Assembly: GCA_018376535.1 (NCBI GenBank)
Contig: JAHABC010000017.1
Coordinates: 1-43,760 of the forward strand
Length of the DNA: 43,760 bases
Direction of reading: 5' to 3'
Source: Ruminococcus sp.
GTDB taxonomy: Bacteria > Bacillota > Clostridia > Oscillospirales > Ruminococcaceae
Below the pieces are notes generated by a model. That model ran no database searches. It had not been told where the DNA came from and saw only the letters and a program-made list of their open reading frames with translations. The stretch's first letter is position 1, and every line of letters begins with the position of its first letter. A program made the translations under genes and the position numbers. Positions 23,500 to 33,572 of this stretch are shown here, in pieces.

Positions 23500-25527
23500 T
23501 TATTTTTCAGCTGTTTCATTAGAGTTATTATCAGTATCATTATTGATAACTGAAGTATCTTCTTTAGCATTGTTTTCGTTAAGTTGAGTATCTAACTCTT
23601 TTTTAACGTTATCAAGTAGAGATGGCTTAGTTGGATTATCCATTTCAAGAATTTCCTCACCAACTTGATTTCTCATAATCTTATCGAAAAGTTCGCCATC
23701 AATCTTTTCAAACTTCATTAGATATTTTGCTAAGAAGTGAAGTTTATCTATATTATCTGTTAGAATTTGCTCACATTGATTGTAGGCAGTTTCTATAATT
23801 TGACGCATTTCGGTATCTATTTCGTAGGCTATGTTATCGGAGTAGTTAGGAGTACTGTTGAAATCTCTACCTAGGAAAACTTCTCCTTGAGAGTTTCCGT
23901 ATACCATAGGACCAAGATTTTCACTAAATCCGTACTTAGTAACCATACTTCTAGCGATGTTAGTTGCTCTTTCGATATCGTTAGATGCACCAGTAGATAT
24001 ATCATGTATTATTAACTTTTCGGCAACACGACCACCTAGTAAAGTTACGATATTTTCTTCCATTTCGGTCTTGCTTGTAAAAGATTTATCGTATTCAGGT
24101 AGTGACATGGTGTAGCCTCCAGCCATTCCACGAGGTATTATAGATACTTGATGTACTTTATCTTGAGTAGGACAGTTAAACGTACATATAGCATGACCAG
24201 CCTCATGATATGCAGTTAGACGCTTTTCCTTTTCTGATACTACTCTAGACTTCTTTTCTGGACCTGCAATTACTTTTATAGTAGCTTCTTCAATATCGGA
24301 CATATTTATAGCTTGTCGATTGGCTCTAACGGCTAATAAAGATGCCTCATTTACTAAGTTTTCCAAATCTGCACCAGTAAATCCGACTGTACTTTGAGCG
24401 ATAGTCTTTAGGTTTACATCTGGGGCAAGAGGTTTCTTTTTAGTATGAACCTTTAGTATTTCTTCTCTGCCCTTAACGTCTGGATAGCTTACTAATATCT
24501 GTCTGTCGAAACGTCCTGGACGGAGTAGAGCAGGGTCTAAGATATCACGACGGTTAGTAGCAGCTATAACTATAACGCTATCGTTACCAGTAAAGCCGTC
24601 CATTTCGACTAGAAGTTGGTTAAGAGTTTGTTCACGTTCATCGTGACCACCACCAAGACCAGCACCTCTATGACGACCTACGGCATCTATTTCGTCTATA
24701 AATATAATAGATGGAGCATTCTTTTTAGCTTGTTCAAACAAATCACGAACTCTTGAAGCACCTACACCTACGAACATTTCCACAAAATCCGAACCAGATA
24801 TAGGAAAGAATGGACAACCAGCCTCACCAGCAACGGCTCTAGCAAGTAGAGTTTTACCAGTTCCAGGAGGGCCTAGTAATAGTACACCTTTAGGTATTCT
24901 AGCACCCATATCGGAGTACTTTTTAGGATTTCTTAAGAAATCGACGATTTCAGCCATTTCTTCTTTTTCTTCATCAGCACCTGCAACATCTTTGAAAGTG
25001 GTTTTATTCTTACTTTGATTAGGTTTAACTCCCGACTTACCAAAGTTAGTATATTTGCTACCACCAGTAGTTTGTTTCATCATGAAAACTACAAGACCTA
25101 CACTTATAACCATAAATATAATAGTAGGTATGATGGTAATTAACCAAGAGTTATCAGTAATTTTGTAATAATCTTGTTCTAAAGGAGCATCTGGGTGACG
25201 CTTATTGTATTCTACACGATAGTCATTTCTATCCGAATGGATATCTTGCAAGAATACACTAACGTTAGGCACGGTATATGTTATTTCTTTTTCTGAGCCA
25301 TCATCTTGAGTTACGGTCATGTGTAGTTGACCAGAACCATCGCCAGAGCCAAGGTTTAACTCCATTTTACTAACTTGATAGTTGTCAAAATACTCCATAA
25401 TTTCAGAATATTTGTAACTTTCTTGTGGGGTACTGCTAAATGGCTTGAATACTACAATAGATAGTATTACTAATACTACTACTATAATATACGCCATAAT
25501 TCCCGAATTACTTTTTTTAGGTGGCAA
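23500..25527 (-). CDS. ftsH: ATP-dependent zinc metalloprotease FtsH
   Basis: The product has 675 residues. Two membrane spans (about 10-28 and 128-150) flank an extracytoplasmic domain. The AAA+ module has Walker A GPPGTGKT (about 219), Walker B IIFIDEIDA and the pore loop FVEMFVGVGAS. The M41 zinc protease motif HEAGH is at about 441. It degrades membrane and some cytoplasmic proteins as a hexamer. The start is TTG behind GGAGTG. It lies 54 bases after tilS. The hpt gene that often separates tilS and ftsH in Firmicutes is absent. Confidence 0.97.
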   Translation of the reverse strand: MPPKKSNSGIMAYIIVVVLVILSIVVFKPFSSTPQESYKYSEIMEYFDNYQVSKMELNLGSGDGSGQLHMTVTQDDGSEKEITYTVPNVSVFLQDIHSDRNDYRVEYNKRHPDAPLEQDYYKITDNSWLITIIPTIIFMVISVGLVVFMMKQTTGGSKYTNFGKSGVKPNQSKNKTTFKDVAGADEEKEEMAEIVDFLRNPKKYSDMGARIPKGVLLLGPPGTGKTLLARAVAGEAGCPFFPISGSDFVEMFVGVGASRVRDLFEQAKKNAPSIIFIDEIDAVGRHRGAGLGGGHDEREQTLNQLLVEMDGFTGNDSVIVIAATNRRDILDPALLRPGRFDRQILVSYPDVKGREEILKVHTKKKPLAPDVNLKTIAQSTVGFTGADLENLVNEASLLAVRANRQAINMSDIEEATIKVIAGPEKKSRVVSEKEKRLTAYHEAGHAICTFNCPTQDKVHQVSIIPRGMAGGYTMSLPEYDKSFTSKTEMEENIVTLLGGRVAEKLIIHDISTGASNDIERATNIARSMVTKYGFSENLGPMVYGNSQGEVFLGRDFNSTPNYSDNIAYEIDTEMRQIIETAYNQCEQILTDNIDKLHFLAKYLMKFEKIDGELFDKIMRNQVGEEILEMDNPTKPSLLDNVKKELDTQLNENNAKEDTSVINNDTDNNSNETAEK

Positions 25528-25581
25528 TAATATTCACTCCAATCTTTTGTCCGTATGTATATAAAATACGGCAGTTCTCTA

Positions 25582-26922
25582 TCATTTTGATTTTTTTTCG
25601 ACTATCTTAACAACTAGATAGTTTTTTGTGTTTTCATCACAAGCAACTCTTTCAGAAACTCCAAAGCCTTCCATAAAGATTAATCCAAGGTCATCAGCTA
25701 TAAAGCATAGAGTATCACGGCAATCTTTGGAAACGTATTGATTTATAAGTTTCTTTACAGAGGAGGTAAAGCCTCTATTTTTAAGTTTAATCTTATCACC
25801 AAACTGTCTACTTCTTAATAGTGCCTTACCTTGTATTTTATCATAATCAAGAATACAATTTGTTAATTTTTTATTAATAAAAGTAGAGTTTCTTATCAAA
25901 GTAGTTTCTACTGTCTTGTTAAAGATGGTTGTTTTTCCATTAATAAGTAAATTAGTGGACATAGGCACATAGTTTGTACATTTTCTTGAAATATTCGCTA
26001 CTGAAAGAATACCCATCTTTGATATAAAATAGACATCATTAGAAACGTTTATTTTACCATCATTTGTGATAATGTTGTCTATAGCTAATATTTTTTCGTG
26101 ACTATAAGTCAAGTTATTTTCTTTAAAGAGTTTTTTAATACATCTATGTTTAATTGCGTTATGATATTTTCTAAGGTCTACATTTAAAGTTTTTCTATCA
26201 GTAGATATATTATCTTCAAATAGCGTATTTGCTACAGTATCGATATAGTTTCCATCTTCATTAAGAACTTCAATAGTATCTAATACTTTTCTTTCAAACT
26301 TTGGATTTATTTCTTTAAGTATGGGAATTACATTGTGTCTAATCTTGTTTCTGGTATAGTCATCGCAAAGGTTAGTACTATCTGTAACGAAGTTGATACC
26401 TTTTTGATGTAAAAAGTTTTCTACATCTTCACGAGTGCAGAATATAATAGGTCTAATGATATTGTCCCTAACGGGAGGTATTCCAGTAAGACCTTTTAAA
26501 CCTGCTCCACGAGTTAGATTATGGACTATAGTTTCACAATTATCCGAAAGTGTATGAGCAGTTGCAATCTTTCCCTTGGCTAACTTCTGTAAAGAGTTAT
26601 AGCGTAGTATTCTAGCACCTTCTTCTAAAGATACCTTGTTTTCTTTACAATAAGAAGTTACATCTATACGGTCTACATATAGCGGAATATTTAAGCGTTT
26701 GCATAGTTCAATACAGAAGTTTTCATCACGAAAACTTTCCTCACCACGCAATTGATGGTTTATGTGTATTGCAGATATATTTATATTATATATATCTTTT
26801 AAGTCATTTAGTATTAAAAGTAATGAAACGCTATCAGCACCACCAGAAAGTCCTACATAGATACTATCCCCACTAGATAGCATATCATACATGGATATTG
26901 CACTTTTTACTTTATCTATCAA
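25582..26922 (-). CDS. tilS: tRNA(Ile)-lysidine synthase TilS
   Basis: The product has 446 residues. The PP-loop motif LSGGADS is at about 25-31, with HINHQLRGEES and HTLSDNCETIVHNLTRGAG following. These belong to the N-type ATP pyrophosphatase that converts C34 of the AUA-decoding tRNA to lysidine. The C-terminal TilS substrate-binding domain (GDKIKLKNRGFTSSVKKLIN) is present. The start is TTG behind AGGAGG at the end of dnaB. The gene confirms that AUA is decoded as Ile in elongation here. Confidence 0.95.
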   Translation of the reverse strand: MIDKVKSAISMYDMLSSGDSIYVGLSGGADSVSLLLILNDLKDIYNINISAIHINHQLRGEESFRDENFCIELCKRLNIPLYVDRIDVTSYCKENKVSLEEGARILRYNSLQKLAKGKIATAHTLSDNCETIVHNLTRGAGLKGLTGIPPVRDNIIRPIIFCTREDVENFLHQKGINFVTDSTNLCDDYTRNKIRHNVIPILKEINPKFERKVLDTIEVLNEDGNYIDTVANTLFEDNISTDRKTLNVDLRKYHNAIKHRCIKKLFKENNLTYSHEKILAIDNIITNDGKINVSNDVYFISKMGILSVANISRKCTNYVPMSTNLLINGKTTIFNKTVETTLIRNSTFINKKLTNCILDYDKIQGKALLRSRQFGDKIKLKNRGFTSSVKKLINQYVSKDCRDTLCFIADDLGLIFMEGFGVSERVACDENTKNYLVVKIVEKKSK

Positions 26923-26933
26923 GGAATAACCTC

Positions 26934-28283
26934 CTAAGATGGTTCTTGTAGTCTAGTTTCTAGGTTGGTGAACTTTGTAAGAGCTCCGTTCCAACCTAGC
27001 TTTACAGTGGATAACTCACCATTACGATTTTTAGCTACTATACATTCCGATATATTTTTCTCCTCAGATGCTTTATTATAGTAAGAATCTCTATATAAAA
27101 ATAGTACTATGTCAGCATCTTGTTCTATAGAACCTGATTCCCTTAAGTCGGATAACATAGGACGTTTATCAGTACGACTTTCAGGACCTCTTGAAAGTTG
27201 CGATAGTAGTATTATTGGAACGTTTAAATCTTTAGCCATTACTTTAACGTTTCTAGTGATTTCCGAAACTACAGTAACTCTGTTATCAGAACGTAGGTTA
27301 GATGACATAAGTTGAAGATAATCTATTACCACTAAACCTAAATTTTTAACGTTCTGTAATCTAGATTTCATAGTTTGTACGGTAATACCTGCAGAGTCGT
27401 CTATATACATTTTGAACTTGTTTATAGTTTCAGCAGAATAAGCTACATTAACCCAATCATCGCCACTTAACCTTCCAGTATGCAAGGTGTGACTATTTAC
27501 ACCAGATTCCGAAGAAAGGATTCTAAGAGCTAACTGTTCATTAGACATTTCTAGTGAAAATATAGCAACTTGCTTATCATAAGATTTAGCAACGTTAGTG
27601 GCTATGTTCAAAGCAAAAGAAGTCTTTCCCATACCTGGACGTGCTGCAACTATTATTAAATCGGATTTGTTTAATCCTACTATAACGGAATCCAAGTTGT
27701 GAAAACCAGTGGAAAGTCCTTTGTACTTGTCTTTGTCTATGCCACTTAACTTACATAGTTTATCGTAAGTAGAAAACATTACTTCTTTAATAGGAACTAA
27801 TCCTTTTTTTTCGTTGCCCTCTCTTATGTTGAAAACTTCTTGTGATACGGTTTCTAGTATAGTTTGAGAGTTCATCTTGCCAGATAAGATGGAATCTTTT
27901 AACTTATTGGATATGTTTAGTAAGTTACGCAAGTTATACTTTTCAATTACTATTTTGCAGTAACTCATGACGTTTGCAACAGTCGGAACTTTTTCCATAA
28001 GGTTAGCAATATAATTATTGCCTAATACTTCATTATCAAATAGACCTTCATTTAAGCATTGATTTAATACTTCAACAGGGTCTACAATACCTCCATTTAT
28101 GGTTAATGCAGACATTATAGAAAATATTCTAGCATTAACGTCATCGTAGAAGTGCTTAGACGTTAAAACCTCCATTACGGAGGATAAAACGTTATCAGGG
28201 TCAATGAGTATACAACCTAGTACACACTGTTCAGCATCGATACTTTTTGGAACTTCTGATATAGAACTAATCTGTTCTTGCAT
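26934..28283 (-). CDS. dnaB: Replicative DNA helicase DnaB
   Basis: The product has 449 residues. The N-terminal DnaB helical domain (SIDAEQCVLGCILIDPDNV) is followed by the RecA-like motor with Walker A ARPGMGKTS (about 212) and Walker B VVIDYLQLM, then SQLSRGPE and DLRESGSIEQDAD. It is complete, with no intein (Bacillus calls it DnaC). ATG behind GGAGG. It starts 3 bases after rplI, in the conserved gdpP-rplI-dnaB order. Confidence 0.97.
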   Translation of the reverse strand: MQEQISSISEVPKSIDAEQCVLGCILIDPDNVLSSVMEVLTSKHFYDDVNARIFSIMSALTINGGIVDPVEVLNQCLNEGLFDNEVLGNNYIANLMEKVPTVANVMSYCKIVIEKYNLRNLLNISNKLKDSILSGKMNSQTILETVSQEVFNIREGNEKKGLVPIKEVMFSTYDKLCKLSGIDKDKYKGLSTGFHNLDSVIVGLNKSDLIIVAARPGMGKTSFALNIATNVAKSYDKQVAIFSLEMSNEQLALRILSSESGVNSHTLHTGRLSGDDWVNVAYSAETINKFKMYIDDSAGITVQTMKSRLQNVKNLGLVVIDYLQLMSSNLRSDNRVTVVSEITRNVKVMAKDLNVPIILLSQLSRGPESRTDKRPMLSDLRESGSIEQDADIVLFLYRDSYYNKASEEKNISECIVAKNRNGELSTVKLGWNGALTKFTNLETRLQEPS

Positions 28284-28286
28284 GGA

Positions 28287-28733
28287 TTAAACCTCCAAAA
28301 CGTCAGCAGTAATCTTAGCAGATATGCCCTTGTATAGTTTAATATCTGCCTCATAAGAACCAAATGCTTTTATTTCTAGTTTTAAAGAAATCTTTTTCTT
28401 TTCGATTTTAACGTTGAACTGTTGTTCAATAGCATCTGCGATGTGTCCAGCTGTAACAGAACCGAATAGTTTACCATTCTTACCAGCTTTAGCCTTTATA
28501 GTTACTCTTTTTCCGTCTATAAGTTGAGCAACTTCCTTAGCGTGTTGGATTTCTAAATCTACCTTATGTTGTGCAGAGGATTGTTGTCCTTTTAATCTAT
28601 TTAGATTTTCATTAGTAGCCTCAATAGCTACGCCCTTTTTGATTAAAAAGTTTCTAGCGTAACCATCAGCGACTTCTTTAACGTCACCTTTTTTGCCAGT
28701 GCCTTTAACATCTTGTATTAGAATAACTTTCAT
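28287..28733 (-). CDS. rplI: 50S ribosomal protein L9
   Basis: The product has 148 residues with the L9 signature MKVILIQDVKGTGKKGDVKE and the conserved GYARNFLIKKGVA. I use the ATG at 28733, which has AAAGGAG upstream. A longer frame opening at 28793 would add 20 residues ahead of the universal N-terminus and is rejected. Confidence 0.97.
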   Translation of the reverse strand: MKVILIQDVKGTGKKGDVKEVADGYARNFLIKKGVAIEATNENLNRLKGQQSSAQHKVDLEIQHAKEVAQLIDGKRVTIKAKAGKNGKLFGSVTAGHIADAIEQQFNVKIEKKKISLKLEIKAFGSYEADIKLYKGISAKITADVLEV

Positions 28734-28820
28734 AGTATAAAAATCTCCTTTCAACAATGCGATTTTATGTATATGTGAGAATGGAAATCTCACGGATATA
28801 TAATATTGCTATAGATATCT

Positions 28821-30788
28821 TTAAGGTAAGATATCATCAATAGCATTTATTAACATTAGGTATACATCTTTCATAGATTTATCCCGTATTTGCGTAGCTG
28901 ACATGGTTTGATGTCCTCCACCACCTAGCTTTTCCATTACCAATTGAACGTTCATTTTACCTAATGAACGTGCCGATATATTAATGCAATCGTTAGTACG
29001 ATATATTATAAATGAGGCATCTACACCAGTTATATTAAGAAGTTCGTCAGCCGATTGAGGTGCTATAATTCTAATATTTTCGACAATTTCATTAGTTTCA
29101 GCGATAGCACATCTTTTGTATATTTCGGCACTTGCCACGATGTTAGCCTTAGTCTTATACGATTGTATAGACGTTGAAAATAATGTTTTTACGGCAATAG
29201 TATCAGCACCGTTCTTTTTTAGAAACGCAGCAGCCTCGAAAGTTCTAACGCCTGTTTTCATGATAAAGTTTTTAGTATCTAGCATAATTCCAGATAGCAA
29301 AGCCTCAGCCGAATAAGAGGAAATCTTGTTAGGAATTTTAAAGTACTGAATAAGTTCTGTAACCATTTCCGATGCCGATGAGGCAAAAGGTTCATGATGG
29401 AATATAACTGCATTATTTATGAAGTTTACTGTCTTTCTATGATGGTCTATTACTATTACTTGATTTGCAAGTTCATATAAATCTTTACTTTCTATTATAT
29501 CCTTGTTGTGAGTATCCACAATTATTAGACAACTAGATGAACTCTTAAAGTTTGATAGTGCCTCTGGAACAGATATGAACATATTAAACTCACTAACAGA
29601 TATTATATGTTCTATTAAAGGTCTAGCAAGAGTTCTTTCAAAGTCGGTAACTATATAGACGTGTTTTCCCATTTGACGTACTGCATCGGCTAGACCTACG
29701 GCACTACCTATAGAGTCTAAGTCACCAAATCTATGTCCCATTATATAAACGTTGTCGAAGTTGCTAATTAACTCTTGAATAGCTGTTGCTATAATCCTAG
29801 ATTTTATTTTGGAGTGCTTTTCTATACCTTTAGATACTCCACCAAAGAATTGAAATCCACCGTCGGAAGTCTTTACGGCACATTGGTCGCCACCTCTACC
29901 AAGAGCCATATCTAGTGCTTGTTTGGCAGATTGCTCACTTTCGGACATGGTATTGAAATCCAAACCTACACCAATAGATAGTGTTAAAGGTATCTTATCG
30001 GCGGTTACTATTTCTCTAGCCATATCTAAGATTTTAAACTTATTTTTCATCATGTGTTGAATGTGTTGTTGCTTAGTTATTATAGTATACTTATCATGTG
30101 ATACTCTACTTATAACCGTATCATAATCTAGTAGGAAAGTTTCAATTAGTTGTTCAACTTTGGCTTGAATGGTAGCCTTGTCGCTTTCTTTTGAGTTTTG
30201 GAATATATCTTCAAAGTTATCAATAGATATAAACATCACTACAGGTTTAGTCTGCTGATAGAGTTTGTTAATATGATTAAGTTCCGTAATATCTAAGAAA
30301 GTTATCATAGATAAGTCTGTTTTGTAGTCGCCATATGGAACGGAAAACATCTTAAAAGTTTGATTATCTACAGATATCTCCATAGTATTATGGTGTGATT
30401 TTCTTAGCGGATTTATATTGCAACCTAATATATAGTTTATATCTTGTCCAAAGAGTTCCTTGTAGTTAGAAAACTTTTTTAAAAACATCTTATTATACCA
30501 GACTATTTTATTATTATTATTTGCTATAACTAGCATATTAGGATAGTCATATAATGCACAACTTTCTACTTTTAGAGTTTTTCTACTTAATTCGGAGAAA
30601 AATCCGTATAGATTTTTATTCATACTTACAATAGTCATAGTTATTATAGTTCCTATAACTATGGATATTATTGTGCATATCACTGCTAGACATCTATTAT
30701 ATTTAAAAATGTATATCGATAGAGTGAGTATAAATATAAAAAATACTATTAAGCATACTTTTAATGTTGTGAATTTTTTTTTGTTCAA
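28821..30788 (-). CDS. gdpP: GdpP-like c-di-AMP phosphodiesterase
   Basis: The product has 655 residues. Two membrane spans in the first 55 residues precede a degenerate PAS domain, a degenerate GGDEF domain (about 170-300) and a DHH/DHHA1 phosphodiesterase module. Key residues visible in the last are GHRFGDLDSIG, VDTHNK, VIDHHRK and GGGGHQTMSA. This architecture is that of GdpP, which hydrolyses c-di-AMP to pApA. The start is TTG behind GGAGGTGAT. It lies 62 bases after the RNase J gene, and a 9-base stem (30806-30814 with 30840-30848) abuts its ribosome site. Confidence 0.95.
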   Translation of the reverse strand: MNKKKFTTLKVCLIVFFIFILTLSIYIFKYNRCLAVICTIISIVIGTIITMTIVSMNKNLYGFFSELSRKTLKVESCALYDYPNMLVIANNNNKIVWYNKMFLKKFSNYKELFGQDINYILGCNINPLRKSHHNTMEISVDNQTFKMFSVPYGDYKTDLSMITFLDITELNHINKLYQQTKPVVMFISIDNFEDIFQNSKESDKATIQAKVEQLIETFLLDYDTVISRVSHDKYTIITKQQHIQHMMKNKFKILDMAREIVTADKIPLTLSIGVGLDFNTMSESEQSAKQALDMALGRGGDQCAVKTSDGGFQFFGGVSKGIEKHSKIKSRIIATAIQELISNFDNVYIMGHRFGDLDSIGSAVGLADAVRQMGKHVYIVTDFERTLARPLIEHIISVSEFNMFISVPEALSNFKSSSSCLIIVDTHNKDIIESKDLYELANQVIVIDHHRKTVNFINNAVIFHHEPFASSASEMVTELIQYFKIPNKISSYSAEALLSGIMLDTKNFIMKTGVRTFEAAAFLKKNGADTIAVKTLFSTSIQSYKTKANIVASAEIYKRCAIAETNEIVENIRIIAPQSADELLNITGVDASFIIYRTNDCINISARSLGKMNVQLVMEKLGGGGHQTMSATQIRDKSMKDVYLMLINAIDDILP

Positions 30789-30850
30789 CTTAGAAAATCA
30801 CCTCCAATATATTCAACGTATGGGCGATATGTCGTCTTGGAATATATTGA

Positions 30851-32587
30851 TTATATTTCATTTAAAATAGGAAGTATCATAGGATTACGTTTAGTCTTTG
30901 CGTAGATGTAATCAGATAGTACGTCACGAAGTTTAGTCTTTAGACAGTTCCATTCGTGTAACTCTTGAGGTGTACAACGCTTTAGAGTATTATACACTAC
31001 ATGACGAGCCTCCTCAATTAGTGGACCAGACTCTCTAACGTATACGAAACCTCTTGATATTATATCTGGACCAGATACTATTCTTTTATGAACTCTATCC
31101 ATAACTATGGATACTATTATTAAACCATCTTGACTAAGATGCTTTCTATCACGCAATACTATAGAACCTATATCACCAACGCCAAGACCGTCTACAAGAA
31201 CTCTACCTGCAGTAACTTGCGATACTATCTTCATATCTATACCATCGGTTTCGATAACGTTGCCTATCTCTCCAATGATTATATTACTCTCTGGAATACC
31301 CATGCTTATAGCTAACTGCTTATGACACTTTAAATGCTTATACTCTCCATGTACTGGAATGAAAAACGTTGGCTTAGTTAATGCTAACATCAACTTTAGT
31401 TCTTCTTGACAAGCATGACCTGATACATGAACTTCATACATTCCATCGGATATTACTTCTGCACCAGATTTCATAAGTTCATTTATTACTTTAGTAACAT
31501 ACTTTTCATTTCCAGGTATTGGCTTTGCTGATATGATTATAAAATCATTTGTGGATATATTTACTTTATTATGGTCATTCATAGCCATTCTGGTTAGAGC
31601 AGACATAGGTTCGCCTTGTGAACCAGTAGTTATTAGAACTATCTGTTCTGGAAGATATTCGTTAATTAATTCGATATCTATTATTAAGTTTTCAGGGGCT
31701 TTAAGATATCCTAACTCTATAGCAGTTTCAACTACGTTTACCATACTTCTACCGAATAGAGCAATCTTTCTATTATGTTTTATAGCACTATCTATAATCT
31801 GTTGTATTCTATGAATGTTAGAGGAAAACGTAGCTATAATAATTCTTTTTCCCTCAGCTTGATTAAATAGCTTATCGAAAGAGTCGCCAATCTTACGTTC
31901 TGTAGCTGTAAATCCTGAACGTTCTGCGTTAGTGGAATCCGACATAAGAGCAAGAACGCCTTTACTACCAAGTTCACCGAATCTAGCAAGGTCTATGATA
32001 CCACCGTTTATAGGAGTATAATCGACTTTGAAGTCCCCAGTATGAACTATTACTCCAGCAGGAGTATGTATAGCCATACCAATAGAATCTGGAATAGAAT
32101 GGTTTACATTTATGAACTCTATAGTCATACAACCAGCTTTTACATTCTTTTTAGGTTCTATTACGTTTAAGGATACCTTTTCCGACATACTATGTTCTTT
32201 AAGTTTGCTATCCACTAAGGCAAGAGTTAGTTTTGTTCCGTATACTGGAGCGTTTACCTTCTTTAATAGATAAGCCAATCCACCAATGTGGTCTTCGTGA
32301 CCGTGAGTTAATATTATAGCACGAAGTTTTTGTTTATTCTGTTCAACATAGGTAAAGTCGGGTAGAACTATATCCACACCTAGCATTTCGGTATCTGGGA
32401 AAGCAAGACCACAATCTATGATAAACATATCATTACAACATTCTATTACGGTCATATTTTTACCTATTTCGTTCAATCCGCCTAGAGGGATTATTCTAAC
32501 AGGAGTTTTACGTTGGTCTTTCTTTGCTTGACGTACGGGCTTATTATACTCTTTAAAGGGTGTAGATTTATATTCGTTTTTTGACAT
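30851..32587 (-). CDS. rnj: Ribonuclease J
   Basis: The product has 578 residues. It has the metallo-beta-lactamase fold with LTHGHEDHIGGLAYLL (about 94), the beta-CASP domain (SDSTNAERSGFT, IATFSSNIHRIQQ, TTGSQGEPMSAL), and the HVSGHACQEEL and PVHGEYKHL motifs. It is a 5'-3' exo- and endoribonuclease of mRNA turnover and rRNA maturation. AAGAGG precedes the ATG. A leader of about 245 nt with several hairpins lies between promoter and start. Only one RNase J gene is in the window. Confidence 0.96.
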   Translation of the reverse strand: MSKNEYKSTPFKEYNKPVRQAKKDQRKTPVRIIPLGGLNEIGKNMTVIECCNDMFIIDCGLAFPDTEMLGVDIVLPDFTYVEQNKQKLRAIILTHGHEDHIGGLAYLLKKVNAPVYGTKLTLALVDSKLKEHSMSEKVSLNVIEPKKNVKAGCMTIEFINVNHSIPDSIGMAIHTPAGVIVHTGDFKVDYTPINGGIIDLARFGELGSKGVLALMSDSTNAERSGFTATERKIGDSFDKLFNQAEGKRIIIATFSSNIHRIQQIIDSAIKHNRKIALFGRSMVNVVETAIELGYLKAPENLIIDIELINEYLPEQIVLITTGSQGEPMSALTRMAMNDHNKVNISTNDFIIISAKPIPGNEKYVTKVINELMKSGAEVISDGMYEVHVSGHACQEELKLMLALTKPTFFIPVHGEYKHLKCHKQLAISMGIPESNIIIGEIGNVIETDGIDMKIVSQVTAGRVLVDGLGVGDIGSIVLRDRKHLSQDGLIIVSIVMDRVHKRIVSGPDIISRGFVYVRESGPLIEEARHVVYNTLKRCTPQELHEWNCLKTKLRDVLSDYIYAKTKRNPMILPILNEI

Positions 32588-32839
32588 AGTTTACCTCTTT
32601 TCTAAAACGTTACAATGTGATTGCAGAAGCCTTTAACTTTTAACAACGATTATATATCGGATAAGCATGGTCTTATTAGTAAGATACTCCGAATAGATTA
32701 GTAATAAGTTTAGTTAAAAGAATCCACATAAAAATATATATTAAAGGAAGAAAGTTATTTAACATTACGAACTACTTTCTTCAATTAAAACCGAACTAAT
32801 TTTTTTAATCTGTAATAGCACTAAAAAATATACAATTTA
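32588..32839 (-). promoter_or_regulatory. Long structured leader of the rnj operon
   Basis: The segment is non-coding. On the minus strand it holds a perfect 9-base stem (GAAGAAAGT paired with ACTTTCTTC; arms 32774-32782 and 32747-32755) and a nested stem (TCGGA/TCCGA at 32657-32661 and 32688-32692, enclosing TCTTA/TAAGA). No T run follows either stem, so these are leader structures rather than terminators. Confidence 0.6.
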
Positions 32840-32868
32840 ATTGTACAATAAATTTGTGTATATGTCAA
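32840..32868 (-). promoter_or_regulatory. Promoter of the rnj-gdpP-rplI-dnaB-tilS-ftsH operon
   Basis: Read on the minus strand, TTGACA (32868-32863), 17 bases and TACAAT (32845-32840) form a near-consensus promoter. The region 32869-32966 shows nothing further. Confidence 0.8.
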
Positions 32869-32966
32869 CTATAAAATATGGAAGTGCCATCAACACATGA
32901 TAAAAATATCCTAATAAAAGTACATTTTGTAGTATTGGATACAATTTGCAATAATTTTGATATCTT

Positions 32967-33506
32967 TTAGTCGTTAATAACTATGGAGTTTATAGACTGT
33001 ATGAAATCATTTTTATATGTAGAATACTTATCAGTAGGGGCAGAACAAGTAACTATATATGTAGAACTTCCTAATAATATGTATTCAACATAGCAAGTCA
33101 TGTCTATTACATCATTTTGGGAATATATTTGATATGAAAATTCTACAATTTGAGCATTATAGATATCGCTTACAGTACTGCTTTCACTAGATATTTCTTG
33201 AACGTTATCAAAAGTATTCTTATATTGATTTATTGCATTAGAATAGTAATCTTTAGCGTTGTTATATTGAATAGTATTATTATCTATGGTTACTATTATA
33301 CTAGCCGAATTATCTTTAATGTAGTATTTATCAATGTAGTCCGATGATGTTTCTTGATAGTCATTAGGAACTAGCATTGAAAATCTGTTATCCACGATAC
33401 CACTTTTCATATTAGAAGTATCTACAGAAGAGGTATCTAGTGAAGTACATGATACACAAAAGATAATAGTTACAGATATTAATATATATATTAAAAATTT
33501 TTTCAT
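32967..33506 (-). CDS. Small exported protein (lipoprotein-like) with PsbP-like domain
   Basis: The product has 179 residues. The N-terminus MKKFLIYILISVTIIFCVSC is a signal peptide ending in a possible but atypical lipobox (Cys20). The mature part, DNRFSMLVPNDYQETSSDYI through YSTYKNDFIQSINSI, resembles the PsbP/DUF1795-type small domain seen in clostridial lipoproteins. Its function is unknown. I use the ATG at 33506 behind GGAGAG. The frame extends to 33539 without a better ribosome site. It lies directly downstream of the rnpB terminator with no clear promoter, so it may depend on readthrough. Confidence 0.8.
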   Translation of the reverse strand: MKKFLIYILISVTIIFCVSCTSLDTSSVDTSNMKSGIVDNRFSMLVPNDYQETSSDYIDKYYIKDNSASIIVTIDNNTIQYNNAKDYYSNAINQYKNTFDNVQEISSESSTVSDIYNAQIVEFSYQIYSQNDVIDMTCYVEYILLGSSTYIVTCSAPTDKYSTYKNDFIQSINSIVIND

Positions 33507-33535
33507 ATAAAACTCTCCAAGTACATTTTTGATAT

Positions 33536-33563
33536 ACAAAAAAATCGGGAACTTCCCGATTTT
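33536..33563 (-). terminator. Terminator of rnpB
   Basis: AATCGGG (33543-33549) and CCCGATT (33555-33561) pair around a 5-base loop. On the minus strand the stem is followed by a run of T (A at 33537-33544 on the plus strand). Confidence 0.88.
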
Positions 33564-33572
33564 CTTTAATAT

